Shown here: positions 27,815 through 37,327 of the stretch, one piece after another
Layout: each line of letters opens with the position of its first letter
Numbering within the stretch: position 1 is the first letter of the stretch
Origin: Nitrosomonas oligotropha
GTDB taxonomy: Bacteria; Pseudomonadota; Gammaproteobacteria; Burkholderiales; Nitrosomonadaceae
Length of the DNA stretch: 64,000 bases
Direction: 5' to 3'
Assembly (NCBI RefSeq): GCF_900106555.1
Contig: NZ_FNOE01000005.1
Location: 90,975 to 154,974, forward strand
The notes under the pieces: model-generated
What the model was told of the DNA's origin: nothing
The model's input: the letters and a program-made list of their open reading frames with translations, nothing else
Databases searched by the model: none
Made by a program: the position numbers and the translations under genes

Positions 27815-29883
27815 ATACTTTGCTGGAAATAGAAAATCTCGAAACCGTGCTGCACACCGGCGATATGCCGGTACGTGCCGTCGATGGCTTGACTCTGTCC
27901 ATTTCACCCGGGGAAACATTTGCGTTATTGGGTGAATCCGGTTGCGGCAAATCGATGACAGCGTTGTCGATCATGCGCTTGTTACCGGGTACCGGTGAAA
28001 TCGTTGCCGGCAAAATCAGCATCGGCGGCACGGATTTGCTGCAATTGCCTGAAACCGGCATGCGTAAAATTCGCGGTAAGCGCATCAGCATGATTTTTCA
28101 GGAACCGATGCTCAGTCTCAACCCGGTTATGACCATCGCTGAGCAAATCGAAGAAGTGCTTCAGCAGCATTTGAATTTATCGCACGAAGCCATGCAAGCG
28201 CGCATCCGGGAATTGCTGGAGCAAGTCGGTATACCCGATGCGGCACGCCGCATGCACGAGTATCCATTTCAGTTTTCCGGCGGCATGAAGCAACGCGTCA
28301 TGATCGCGATGGCGCTCGCCGGTGAACCGGAACTGCTCATTGCCGATGAGCCGACTACCGCGTTGGATGTAACGATACAAGCGCAAGTGCTGGATCTGCT
28401 GCGGCACATCCAGCAGCAAAAACGCATGGCCATTTTACTGATTACGCACGATCTGGGCGTGGTGGCGGAAATGGCGCAACGCGTCGCGGTGATGTACGCG
28501 GGAGAAATTGTCGAACTGGCAACCCGGCACGATTTTTTTCATCACCCGCGCCACCCCTATTCGCAACAGTTGTTCGCCGCATTGCCTGGAAAACAGAAAC
28601 GTAATCAAGCATTAACTGTCATTCAAGGCAATGTGCCGTCACTGGCGCAGCAATTTACCGGGTGCCGGTTTGTAGATCGCTGCAATCAGGCACTGGCACA
28701 ATGCCGCGATACCGTTCCGCAATGGCACACGATTTCCGGTCAACATCAGGTCCGCTGTCATTTATATAGTAACAACGCCGCTCAAGCTGCTACCAGCGCT
28801 CACACAGTAGCGCAGGAAACCGTGCATGTGGTGTCATCGGCTCCCCCGGTAACAGATGATACGCTGTTGCAGGTCACTGACTTGAAAGTGCATTTCCCGA
28901 TTCGCAAAGGCTTGTTCAAACGTGTCGTGGGTCATGTCAAAGCGGTCGATGGCGTGTCATTGAAAATTGCCGCAGGTAAGACGCTGGCGCTGGTGGGTGA
29001 ATCCGGTTGCGGCAAGACTACGATCGGCAAAAGTATTTTGCAATTGATTCAGCCCACGGCAGGCAGCGTGCGTTTCAAGGAACAGGAACTGAACGGATTG
29101 AAGCGCAGCCAATTGCGGCCGGTACGTTCGCAGCTTCAGATCATTTTTCAGGATCCTTATGCCTCCTTGAATCCGCGCATGCGCATCATTGAAATTCTGC
29201 AAGAAGGCATCAATGCCTTAAAAGCCTATCAAACCGGCTACTCCGGCAACAATACGGCTGCATCCGCACAGTCTCCGGAAAATGAAATCGATGCATTATT
29301 GCAGCGCGTCGGTCTGCCCGCTGAGGTAAAATGGCGCTTTCCGCACGAATTTTCCGGCGGACAACGGCAACGCATCGCCATTGCCCGTGCCTTGGCGGTC
29401 AATCCCAAGCTGCTGATTTGCGATGAACCGACCAGCGCCCTGGATGTATCGGTTCAAGCGCAGATTTTGAATCTGCTCAAATCGCTGCAAAATAATTTAG
29501 GACTTGCATTTTTGTTTATTACCCACAATATCGCGGTTGTCGAGTATCTGGCCGATGAAGTGGCGGTGATGTATCTGGGACGTATCGTTGAACACGGGCG
29601 TATCGACGAGGTGATGAATAACCCCAAGCACCCGTACACGCAAGCGTTATTGTCATCGGTTCCGCACATCGAAGCGGATCCCGCGCGGCACATCATCCCG
29701 CTTACGGGAGATTTACCGTCACCGGCGGCACCGCCGGCGGGCTGTCATTTTAATCCGCGTTGCGCGCACGCCATGCCGGTTTGCCGCGCAGCCTACCCGC
29801 CAGCCAGCTCGTTCAGCGCCACGCATACCGCGCATTGTTATCTTTATTCACAGGAACACAGAACTACCGATTATGAGCATTGA
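27811..29883 (+). CDS. Fused double ABC ATPase of the DppD-DppF type
   Basis: This 690-residue protein has two complete ATP-binding cassettes. The first has Walker A GESGCGKS and signature FSGGMKQR, the second GESGCGKTT and FSGGQRQR; both have DEPT-type Walker B motifs. Each half ends in an oligopeptide/dipeptide C-terminal domain with a Cys cluster (GCRFVDRCNQALAQC, GCHFNPRCAHAMPVC). The fusion is like YejF or GsiA. It starts inside the permease gene (4-base overlap) and its stop lies inside the prfC start, so the genes are translationally linked. It powers the neighbouring permease. Confidence 0.9.
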   Translation: MNTLLEIENLETVLHTGDMPVRAVDGLTLSISPGETFALLGESGCGKSMTALSIMRLLPGTGEIVAGKISIGGTDLLQLPETGMRKIRGKRISMIFQEPMLSLNPVMTIAEQIEEVLQQHLNLSHEAMQARIRELLEQVGIPDAARRMHEYPFQFSGGMKQRVMIAMALAGEPELLIADEPTTALDVTIQAQVLDLLRHIQQQKRMAILLITHDLGVVAEMAQRVAVMYAGEIVELATRHDFFHHPRHPYSQQLFAALPGKQKRNQALTVIQGNVPSLAQQFTGCRFVDRCNQALAQCRDTVPQWHTISGQHQVRCHLYSNNAAQAATSAHTVAQETVHVVSSAPPVTDDTLLQVTDLKVHFPIRKGLFKRVVGHVKAVDGVSLKIAAGKTLALVGESGCGKTTIGKSILQLIQPTAGSVRFKEQELNGLKRSQLRPVRSQLQIIFQDPYASLNPRMRIIEILQEGINALKAYQTGYSGNNTAASAQSPENEIDALLQRVGLPAEVKWRFPHEFSGGQRQRIAIARALAVNPKLLICDEPTSALDVSVQAQILNLLKSLQNNLGLAFLFITHNIAVVEYLADEVAVMYLGRIVEHGRIDEVMNNPKHPYTQALLSSVPHIEADPARHIIPLTGDLPSPAAPPAGCHFNPRCAHAMPVCRAAYPPASSFSATHTAHCYLYSQEHRTTDYEH

Positions 29884-31483
29884 TCAAGAAGTATCGCGGC
29901 GGCGCACGTTCGCCATTATTTCCCATCCGGACGCGGGTAAAACAACGCTGACGGAAAAATTGCTGATGTACGCCGGTGCGATTCATATCGCCGGTAGCGT
30001 CAAAGCGCGCAAAGCCAGCCGCCATGCCACTTCGGACTGGATGGAAATCGAGAAGCAGCGCGGCATTTCGGTGGCCAGTTCGGTCATGCAGATGGAATAC
30101 CGCGATTGCGTCATCAATCTTCTCGACACACCGGGCCACCAAGATTTTTCGGAAGATACCTATCGCGTGCTGACCGCCGTCGATGCGGCGTTGATGGTGA
30201 TCGATGCCGCCAACGGGGTCGAAGCGCAAACGCTACGTCTGCTGGAAGTGTGCCGCGCGCGCAACACGCCGATCGTTACCTTCGTTAACAAAATGGATCG
30301 CGAAGTGCGCGAACCGCTCGATTTGCTCGATGAAATCGAACGTACACTCGGCATGACGACCATTCCATTCACCTGGCCGGTCGGCATGGGAAAAAATTTC
30401 CACGGTGTATGCGATTTGCAAAATAATGGCATGCGCGTATTTCAGCCGGGATCGGATCGCGTCGACAGTGAAAACGAAGTGATCGCAAGTTTTGACGATC
30501 CGCAAATCCAACAACGCTTCGGCGCGGGATTGTCCACCGCGATGCAGGAAATCGATTTGATCAAAGGCGCATCACCTACTTTCGACCATGCCGCATTCCT
30601 TGCCGGTAAACAAACCCCGGTTTTCTTCGGTTCGGCGATCAACAACTTCGGTGTACGGGAAATTCTCGATGCATTGGTCGATCTGGCGCCACCGCCGGAA
30701 TCGCGCAACGCCATTCAGCGCGAAGTACAGCCGGATGAAAAGAAATTCTCCGGCATGGTGTTTAAAATCCAGGCCAACATGAATCTGGCGCATCGCGACC
30801 GCATTGCCTTTGTGCGCGTCTGCTCCGGGCATTTCAAACGCGGCATGAACTTGAAAGTCGCACGCAATGGCAAGGATATCCGCACCAGCACGGTCGTGTC
30901 CTTTTTATCGCAGCGCCGCGACATTCTGGAAGAAGCATACCCCGGCGACATCATTGGCATCCCGAATCACGGCACGCTGCAACTGGGCGATACCTTGACC
31001 GAAGGCGAAGTGCTGCAATTTACCGGACTGCCCTTTTTCGCGCCGGAAATTTTCCGCACCGTGGAAATCGCCGATCCGTTGCGCAGTAAGCAATTGAAAC
31101 TGGGATTGGCGCAACTGGGAGAAGAAGGTGCAATCCAGGTGTTCCGCCCGCATTTGGGTAATATGCTGTTATTAGGCGCTGTCGGCACGCTGCAATTCGA
31201 AGTGGTCGCGCACCGCCTGCAACATGAATACGGTGTCGCGGCGCGTATCGCCTCGGCCAAATATCAATTGGCGCGCTGGATTACCTGCGATGATCCACGC
31301 GAATTGCAGCGCTTTATCGAAGCCAATGCGCACCGCATCGCCTATGATGCCGTCGACGCGCCCACTTTTCTGGCCTCGTTCGGCGCGGAATTGAGTGTCG
31401 CGGAAGAAAACTGGCCCGCCATCCGTTTTCATAAACTGCGCGAACATGCCGGATTGGTTTTTCAGAGTCACATGACGGCATGA
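29873..31483 (+). CDS. prfC: Peptide chain release factor 3
   Basis: RF3 is the GTPase that recycles RF1 and RF2 after termination. The 536-residue protein has G1 SHPDAGKTTL, switch RGISVASS, G3 DTPGHQDFSE and G4 NKMDRE within the first 150 residues. The RF3-specific second and third domains follow. The start overlaps the preceding ABC ATPase by 11 bases; the end overlaps the metallophosphoesterase by 4. These overlaps place a translation factor inside an unrelated-looking operon. Confidence 0.96.
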   Translation: MSIDQEVSRRRTFAIISHPDAGKTTLTEKLLMYAGAIHIAGSVKARKASRHATSDWMEIEKQRGISVASSVMQMEYRDCVINLLDTPGHQDFSEDTYRVLTAVDAALMVIDAANGVEAQTLRLLEVCRARNTPIVTFVNKMDREVREPLDLLDEIERTLGMTTIPFTWPVGMGKNFHGVCDLQNNGMRVFQPGSDRVDSENEVIASFDDPQIQQRFGAGLSTAMQEIDLIKGASPTFDHAAFLAGKQTPVFFGSAINNFGVREILDALVDLAPPPESRNAIQREVQPDEKKFSGMVFKIQANMNLAHRDRIAFVRVCSGHFKRGMNLKVARNGKDIRTSTVVSFLSQRRDILEEAYPGDIIGIPNHGTLQLGDTLTEGEVLQFTGLPFFAPEIFRTVEIADPLRSKQLKLGLAQLGEEGAIQVFRPHLGNMLLLGAVGTLQFEVVAHRLQHEYGVAARIASAKYQLARWITCDDPRELQRFIEANAHRIAYDAVDAPTFLASFGAELSVAEENWPAIRFHKLREHAGLVFQSHMTA

Positions 31484-32565
31484 TCCACAGCGTGGCGATG
31501 AAGGTATGTTTTTTCATCTTCATGCTCATTTTTGCTGCGCCTGCGGCAGCAAATCCGGCAAATGACACGGCATCTTCCGCCGCTGCAAAAACCGTCCGGT
31601 TTGCCGTGCTGGGCGACATGCCCTACACCGATGCCGAATATGCCCTGCTGGAGCAGCCCAATGGCGCAATCGCCAAAGCCATTCGCGCATTAAACCCGCC
31701 CGTGTTGATCCACCTGGGTGATTTCAAAAGAGGCCGGCTGAGCTGCAGCGACGATTTGTTTCAAGACCATTACCGTCAGATCGCGCAACTGAATCCGCAT
31801 AAAACGGTATACACCCCCGGCGATAATGACTGGACTGATTGCGACCGGTTCAATACTGGCATGCGGCACGACGAACTGGAACGCCTCGGTTATCTGCGCC
31901 AATTGTTTTTTCAGCAAGACCGGCAGCAATTAGTCCGTGATATTCCGGGTCTTATCCGGCAGGAAGGATTTATCGAAAATGCGCAGTGGAGTATCAGTCC
32001 GGTCGCTTTCACCACACTGCACATTCCCGGCACCAATAATGGCCGCAGGGAAATTCTGCGCAGCAACATCGACGATGCTTTGAACGAAGCGGATCGCCGC
32101 GATCAGGCCAACACTGGATGGCTGCAACAACGCTTCGCCACGGCGGAATCCGCACAAGCGGTGGTCATCGCTTTCCAAGCGGATATGTTCGACTTTGATC
32201 ACGAAAAACCGGTTTGTACCACGAGCAATCGCACCGACTGCGATGGCTTCCGCTTGCTGCGCGATCTGATCAAGCAAAAAGCCGAACAATTCAAGAAGCC
32301 GGTTCTCATTATTCACGGCGACACCGCCGCGTATTGCCTGCACCAGCCCTACCCGGGCATTCCTAATCTTTGGCGCCTGAATGCACCGGGCGATTACAAA
32401 TACATCGATGCGAGTCTGGTGGTATTCGATCCGGAAAACAAAGACACACCTTTTACCGTAACCGGTCTACTCGACGGTAAACCCGCTCCGGCGATCTGTG
32501 ACGACAACTTGCTCAGCTTATCCCGGTATATTCCCTTTCAAACATTAAAAACACTTTTATCATGA
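31480..32565 (+). CDS. Secreted calcineurin-like metallophosphoesterase
   Basis: This 361-residue protein has a signal peptide ending near AAAN (about residue 27). Its metal-binding motifs fit the calcineurin-like fold: GDMPYTD, HLGDFKRG, TPGDNDWTDC, and a late HGDTAAY. The GDNDW pattern is the GNH(D/E) core in a variant form. It is exported, so the substrate is probably periplasmic, but it cannot be named. The start overlaps prfC by ATGA, and a second Met (31498) would give a shorter signal peptide. The stop overlaps yicC by 4 bases. Confidence 0.78.
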   Translation: MIHSVAMKVCFFIFMLIFAAPAAANPANDTASSAAAKTVRFAVLGDMPYTDAEYALLEQPNGAIAKAIRALNPPVLIHLGDFKRGRLSCSDDLFQDHYRQIAQLNPHKTVYTPGDNDWTDCDRFNTGMRHDELERLGYLRQLFFQQDRQQLVRDIPGLIRQEGFIENAQWSISPVAFTTLHIPGTNNGRREILRSNIDDALNEADRRDQANTGWLQQRFATAESAQAVVIAFQADMFDFDHEKPVCTTSNRTDCDGFRLLRDLIKQKAEQFKKPVLIIHGDTAAYCLHQPYPGIPNLWRLNAPGDYKYIDASLVVFDPENKDTPFTVTGLLDGKPAPAICDDNLLSLSRYIPFQTLKTLLS

Positions 32566-33428
32566 TTGTCAGCATGACCGGCTACGCCGCCGCTACACAA
32601 GAAATGCCCTACGGATCGTTTAATCTGGAAATCCGTTCGGTCAATAACCGCTATCTCGACATCCAGTTCCGCCTGCCGGATGATTTTCGCAAGCTGGAAC
32701 CGGCCATGCGCGAACTGCTGACGAAACAACTCAGCCGCGGCAAAGTGGAATGCCGCCTGAATTTCTCCCCGTCGGCGAACACGGAAAATTCTCAACAGCT
32801 CGATCACACTTTACTGGATAAATTGCTACAACTCGAACAAACCGTGAAAACACGCCACCCCGCCGCACTTTCCCTAACGGTGGCGGAAATCCTGAAATGG
32901 CCCGGCATGCTTGGAAGCGACATGGCACCTGGCGAGGAATCCGATGAAATCGGCATGACCTTACTACAAACCGCATTGAATGACTTAAAAGCTGCGCGGA
33001 TACGCGAAGGCGACAAACTGAAATCCGTTTTACTGGAACGCATCAAACAAATGCGCCAATTACTACAATCCGCTGCCCCGCGCATCCCAGCATTGATCGC
33101 CGCCTTCGAGGAGAAACTGCGCACTCGTTTAGAAGAAATTCTTGGCACACAAGAAAACGAACGCATCCACCAGGAAATCACGCTGTTCGCCAGTAAAATC
33201 GACGTCGACGAAGAACTTTCGCGCCTGCAAGCGCACATCGACGAAGTCGAACGCATCATCAACAAAGGCGGCGCCGTCGGCAAACAACTCGATTTCATGA
33301 TGCAGGAGCTGCACCGCGAAGCCAACACCATCGGCTCAAAATCGGTCGATCTGGAAATTACGCGGATTTCAATGGAACTGAAGGTGATTATCGAGCAGAT
33401 GCGGGAACAGGTGCAGAATATTGAGTGA
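32562..33428 (+). CDS. yicC: YicC family endoribonuclease-like protein
   Basis: This 288-residue protein has the YicC start MIVSMTGYAAA and the family C terminus (GKQLDFMMQELHREANTIGSK followed by an acidic end). YicC proteins are reported to be RNA-processing enzymes. The gene usually sits before gmk; here the next gene is an accessory protein, so the common yicC-gmk link is broken. It overlaps the metallophosphoesterase gene by 4 bases and ends the operon. Confidence 0.92.
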   Translation: MIVSMTGYAAATQEMPYGSFNLEIRSVNNRYLDIQFRLPDDFRKLEPAMRELLTKQLSRGKVECRLNFSPSANTENSQQLDHTLLDKLLQLEQTVKTRHPAALSLTVAEILKWPGMLGSDMAPGEESDEIGMTLLQTALNDLKAARIREGDKLKSVLLERIKQMRQLLQSAAPRIPALIAAFEEKLRTRLEEILGTQENERIHQEITLFASKIDVDEELSRLQAHIDEVERIINKGGAVGKQLDFMMQELHREANTIGSKSVDLEITRISMELKVIIEQMREQVQNIE

Positions 33429-33474
33429 TGGAGTTAAACTTACTTAGTTTGGTTCGTTATTATCATAAGTGAAC

Positions 33475-34335
33475 ATGTTCAATCTACTAGTCACCAATAG
33501 CAGCGGCTGGAACCCTAACCGCGGAATCATGGACGAAAGTCGAACCCTCGAATACACGGCTGAGCATCTCAAAGCACGATTTGCACCAAATGGTGTATTT
33601 GATCTTAACGCAGTAAAAGAACTACCAACTGTGTTTGCGAGCGAGAACAGGTGGGATGGCAGTCAACCACCTGCTCGAGTCGGAACTCTCACTCGTATTC
33701 AACTGATCGGAACCGAGTATCATCTTGAGTACATCATCCCGCCCATACCTAATTCACTGCTGTTCTTAACTGCTGCTGATGATTTACACATTAACACCAA
33801 AGCCCATTTTCCTGAATCATCTCGTAATCATTGGTCCATCAAGGACGCTGATCTTTTTAAAATACTGCTAAAACGCGGAATCGGTCAGCGCTCTAAACCA
33901 AAAGTATTTAATCTTACTGACGAGCCCGTAAATGACAATTTGGTCGCCGTAATGATGCCATTCGATGCTGCTTTTAAGCCGGTGTATGAAACTCTGGAAA
34001 CTGCAATTAGCGAAGTAAACATGATCTGTCGGCGTGCGGATGATATCTGGGAGAACGACCACGTCGTCCAAGATGTTGCTCTCTTGCTCAGCAAGGCAGC
34101 GATCGTGGTCTGTGACCTTAGCGGTCGCAATGCCAATGTTTTCTATGAGACGGGTATCGCACACACGCTCGGTCGAGAAGTCATTCTGATCGCGCAATCG
34201 GACACAGACATTCCGTTCGATGTAGCAGCAATTAGACATATCAAATACTTGCAGAACGGTGAGGGCTTAGCCAAGTTGAGCACAGATCTTAAGCGTCGCT
34301 TGGAAACCCTAAAAGCACGAAAATTGATTGAGTGA
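33475..34335 (+). CDS. TIR/deoxyribosyltransferase-like domain protein, possible defence effector
   Basis: The C-terminal part (about 155-286) has a Rossmann-type nucleotide fold: VAVMMPFDAAF (160-163 MMPF), RADDIWEN, VVCDLSGRNANVFYETGIAH with Glu225. This arrangement resembles nucleoside 2-deoxyribosyltransferases and the related TIR-like families that cleave NAD or nucleotides. The N-terminal 140 residues are a separate domain I do not recognise. ATG 33475 is chosen over GTG 33469; no clear ribosome binding site exists for either. The gene lies between yicC and two toxin-antitoxin-type genes, which supports an accessory, perhaps antiphage, role. That role is inference. Confidence 0.6.
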   Translation: MFNLLVTNSSGWNPNRGIMDESRTLEYTAEHLKARFAPNGVFDLNAVKELPTVFASENRWDGSQPPARVGTLTRIQLIGTEYHLEYIIPPIPNSLLFLTAADDLHINTKAHFPESSRNHWSIKDADLFKILLKRGIGQRSKPKVFNLTDEPVNDNLVAVMMPFDAAFKPVYETLETAISEVNMICRRADDIWENDHVVQDVALLLSKAAIVVCDLSGRNANVFYETGIAHTLGREVILIAQSDTDIPFDVAAIRHIKYLQNGEGLAKLSTDLKRRLETLKARKLIE

Positions 34336-34430
34336 AAAAAGGCTGTATGGTTTGCAATCTGTATTGCATCGAATAAAAAACGCACGGTGCAATGCGCTTT
34401 ACTTATTGAAACCTTATAAACTTTATTCTC

Positions 34431-34745
34431 ATGCGCATCCCAACCGATAGAGAACCCACACATCCCGGCGAAATGCTTCGTACTGAATTCTTGGAACCAA
34501 TGGACATCAGCCAACGGGAGTTGGCAGATGCTATCCATGTTCCGTACCAGCGTGTTAACGAACTGGTCAATCAAAAGCGTGGTGTTACACCAAGCACGGC
34601 GCTGCGATTGGCAAAGTTTTTCAACGTATCGGCAGACTATTGGCTCAACCTCCAAACCCGCTGGGATTTGTATTGGGTTCAGCAACCCGAAAAGGACGAT
34701 ATTGAATCTATCTCAGATATCAGCCAAGTTAAGAAACTGGTTTAA
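34431..34745 (+). CDS. HigA-like XRE-family antitoxin or regulator, no toxin partner seen
   Basis: This protein of 104 residues has the HigA/VapI signature: THPGEMLRTEFLEPMDISQ, a helix-turn-helix (QRELADAIHVPYQRVNELV), and TALRLAKFFNVSADYWLNLQ. HigA normally follows a small HigB toxin gene. The 95 bases between the preceding stop and this ATG do not encode one, and nothing HigB-like follows. It may be a solitary regulator or the remains of a pair. Confidence 0.82.
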   Translation: MRIPTDREPTHPGEMLRTEFLEPMDISQRELADAIHVPYQRVNELVNQKRGVTPSTALRLAKFFNVSADYWLNLQTRWDLYWVQQPEKDDIESISDISQVKKLV

Positions 34746-34842
34746 AAATTATCTCCATATTCTTCTTAGCGTATAGGGTTATTGCAGCTTAGTCAGATAT
34801 ACGTTACCGTAAGGAGTCCTCACAAAATAAAGGAGTACTGAG

Positions 34843-35076
34843 GTGTCTCAGCTTGCCAAATTAAGTCAAAAAGGCCAAATCACGGTACCTGCCGAAGTGC
34901 GTAAACGGTTACAGCTCAAAGCGGGAGATACGCTTGCGTGGGAGGTGCTGGAAAACGGCAAAATATCGGTACATCGAGTGGAAGAGTCACTAGATGCGAG
35001 TTACTTGACTGCATTAAACGATGTTTTATCGGAATGGAACAGTACCGAAGATGACGAAGCCTACCGTAATCTATAA
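34843..35076 (+). CDS. AbrB/MazE-type antitoxin
   Basis: This 77-residue protein has a SpoVT-AbrB DNA-binding fold at the N terminus (KLSQKGQITVPAEVRKRL then LKAGDTLAWEV) and an acidic C-terminal tail (NSTEDDEAY) suited to bind a toxin. The start codon is GTG with AAAGGAG upstream. The toxin gene begins 26 bases before this stop. The pair should repress its own promoter, as such antitoxins do. Confidence 0.85.
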   Translation: MSQLAKLSQKGQITVPAEVRKRLQLKAGDTLAWEVLENGKISVHRVEESLDASYLTALNDVLSEWNSTEDDEAYRNL

Positions 35077-35404
35077 TCGCTACGATGTTGTCAAAGTTCC
35101 TTTTCCATTCACCGATCAGCAGGCCAGCAAGAGCCGACCTGCGTTGATTATCTCTTCAGCAACATCATTCAATGACTGTATTGGCCATAGTGTGATGGCC
35201 ATGATCACTTCAGCTCAACACGCTCCTTGGCCATTAGATACATCCATCGCTGATTTGAATAGCGCGGGTTTACCGGTGGCATCGATCATCCGGTTAAAGC
35301 TTTTTACCTTGGATCACCGCCTGATCATTTGTACATTAGGCCATTTGTCAGATCGAGACAAAACAATTTTTAACAAAAACTTCACCGCACTCACTGCTGA
35401 TTAA
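35051..35404 (+). CDS. MazF/PemK-family toxin
   Basis: This protein of 117 residues resembles MazF/PemK-type endoribonucleases: YDVVKVPFPFTDQQASKSRPALI at the start (the strand holding the catalytic Arg), SVMAMITSAQH in the middle, and ASIIRLKLFTLD near residue 78. It would cleave mRNA when free of its AbrB-type antitoxin. ATG 35051 lies inside the antitoxin gene; this overlap is typical of toxin-antitoxin operons. It ends 5 bases from the convergent ald gene. Confidence 0.8.
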   Translation: MTKPTVIYNRYDVVKVPFPFTDQQASKSRPALIISSATSFNDCIGHSVMAMITSAQHAPWPLDTSIADLNSAGLPVASIIRLKLFTLDHRLIICTLGHLSDRDKTIFNKNFTALTAD

Positions 35405-35409
35405 TTGAA

Positions 35410-36525
35410 TTACGCCAGCACGTCCACCGCAGGCGTATAACTCAACCCCAAATCTCGCGCCACCGCTTCATACGTCAACCGTCCCTGATAAACATTCAGC
35501 CCGTTGCGCAAATGTACGTCGTCCGTCAATGCCTTGCGGTAGCCCTTATTGGCCAGCGCCAAGACGAACGGCAGCGTCGCGTTATTGAGTGCGAAAGTAG
35601 AGGTTCGTGCGACTGCGCCGGGCATGTTGGAGACGCAGTAATGCACCACGCCATCGACGGTGAAAATGGGATTGGCCAGCGTGGTCGGTTTGGAGGTCTC
35701 GAAACAGCCGCCTTGGTCGATGGCGACATCGACCAGCACCGCGCCGCGGTTCATGCGGCTGACCATTTCGCGGCTGACCAATTTAGGCGCTGCACCGCCG
35801 GGAACCAGTACCGCGCCGATGACCAGGTCGGCAGTTGAAACATGTTCTTCCAGTGCATCCACCGTTGAGAAAACGGTATTGATTTTCGAGCCGTATTGAA
35901 AATCCAGTTGCTGCAAGCGATGGATCGATTTATCCAGCACGGTGACATGCGCTTCGACGCCCATCGCAATACGCGCGGCGTTGGTGCCGACGACACCGCC
36001 GCCGATCACGACGACCCGTGCGGCGGGCACGCCGGATACACCGCCCAGCAGCATGCCGCGGCCGCCTTGATCCAGTTCCAGCGCGTGCGCCCCGGCTTGA
36101 ATCGCCATGCGGCCAGCCACTTCACTCATCGGTGCGAGCAGCGGCAAGCCGCCGAAACTGTCGGTCACGGTTTCATAAGCAATGGCGATACAGCCGGAAT
36201 TCATCAAAGCTTTAGTCTGCACCGGATCGGGAGCAAGATGCAGGTAGGTGAACAATACTTGCCCTTGGCGTAACAGCGGCAGCTCGGATGCTTGCGGTTC
36301 TTTGACTTTGACGATCAGATCGGCATTGGCGTAAATCTCCTGCGGCGTTTCCACGATTTCCGCGCCCGCGCTGCGGTACTTATCGTCGCTCAAATCGATT
36401 TGTATCCCGGCATTCTTTTGCACCATCACATGATGGCCATGGGCAACCAGTTCGCGTACCGCTGCCGGCGTCAGTCCCACACGGGATTCATGAATTTTAA
36501 TTTCCTTAGGCACGCCGATACGCAT
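35410..36525 (-). CDS. ald: Alanine dehydrogenase
   Basis: Ald interconverts alanine with pyruvate and ammonia using NAD. The 371-residue protein starts MRIGVPKEIKIHESRVGLTP and has the substrate-site KVKEP lysine and the His in TYLHLAPD. The NAD-binding GGGVVGTNAARIA is near residue 175. AGAGGGGAA precedes the ATG. In an ammonia oxidiser this could link ammonia assimilation or alanine metabolism to carbon flow. The short-chain dehydrogenase gene lies 22 bases upstream on the same strand. Confidence 0.95.
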   Translation of the reverse strand: MRIGVPKEIKIHESRVGLTPAAVRELVAHGHHVMVQKNAGIQIDLSDDKYRSAGAEIVETPQEIYANADLIVKVKEPQASELPLLRQGQVLFTYLHLAPDPVQTKALMNSGCIAIAYETVTDSFGGLPLLAPMSEVAGRMAIQAGAHALELDQGGRGMLLGGVSGVPAARVVVIGGGVVGTNAARIAMGVEAHVTVLDKSIHRLQQLDFQYGSKINTVFSTVDALEEHVSTADLVIGAVLVPGGAAPKLVSREMVSRMNRGAVLVDVAIDQGGCFETSKPTTLANPIFTVDGVVHYCVSNMPGAVARTSTFALNNATLPFVLALANKGYRKALTDDVHLRNGLNVYQGRLTYEAVARDLGLSYTPAVDVLA

Positions 36526-36547
36526 TTGCTTCCCCTCTCCTTATCCG

Positions 36548-37288
36548 TTAAATAATTCCACCGTTGACACCAATATTCTGTCCCGTGATCCAGCGGGCTT
36601 CATCGCTGACCAAAAATAACACCACTTGCGCAATATCATCCGTTGCGCCCAACCTTCCCAAAGCCGCCATCGCCGCCATGCGTTCTATATCCGCCGGGGT
36701 TTTACCGCTGCGGAACAATTCCGTGTCGACCGGACCGGGCGATACGATGTTTGCGGTAATGCCGCGCTTTCCCGCTTCACGGGCAAAAATCCGCGTCAGT
36801 TGCTCAACGGCCGCCTTGGTCGCAGCATATGCGCCGTACTTCGGCAGCATCAAGCGCGTCACGGTGCTGGAAACAGTTACGATACGGCCATGATCCGCCA
36901 ATTTTGCCGCGGCTTCGCGCAATGTATAAAAAACACTCTTGAAATTGATATCGACAATGCGATCGAATTCGTCGTCGCTGATTTCGGCAATTTCCTTAAA
37001 TACCAAGACTCCGACGTTATTGACGAGAATGTCGATCTGCTGGAAACGTTCGATTGCAGCCGTAAAGAGCTGCCGCACCGCAGCCGGATCGCTGACATCG
37101 GCCTGCACCGCCAAACATTCACCACCGGCTTCGGTAATGGCGGCGCATACGCGGTCCGCAGCGGCTTGGTTTTGCGCATAATTGACGATGACTTTAGCAC
37201 CCGCTTTGGCTAACGTAAGCGCGATCTCCGCACCGATTCCACGCGCCGATCCGGTTACCAAAGCCACTTTTCCTTGCAGCGGCTGCAT
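36548..37288 (-). CDS. Short-chain dehydrogenase/reductase (FabG-like)
   Basis: This NAD(P)-dependent oxidoreductase of 246 residues has TGSARGIG at residues 12-19, NNVG near 90, the catalytic Ser in VSSTVTR, and YGAYAATK with the Tyr-Lys pair near 150. The tail GQNIGVNGGI is FabG-like. It is close to ketoreductases but the true substrate is unclear. ATG 37288 is used; the longer frame would begin at a TTG two codons upstream. Confidence 0.87.
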   Translation of the reverse strand: MQPLQGKVALVTGSARGIGAEIALTLAKAGAKVIVNYAQNQAAADRVCAAITEAGGECLAVQADVSDPAAVRQLFTAAIERFQQIDILVNNVGVLVFKEIAEISDDEFDRIVDINFKSVFYTLREAAAKLADHGRIVTVSSTVTRLMLPKYGAYAATKAAVEQLTRIFAREAGKRGITANIVSPGPVDTELFRSGKTPADIERMAAMAALGRLGATDDIAQVVLFLVSDEARWITGQNIGVNGGII

Positions 37289-37327
37289 GCTCAAATTACC
37301 GGACGGATAGCTGCTTTCGCGTTCAAT

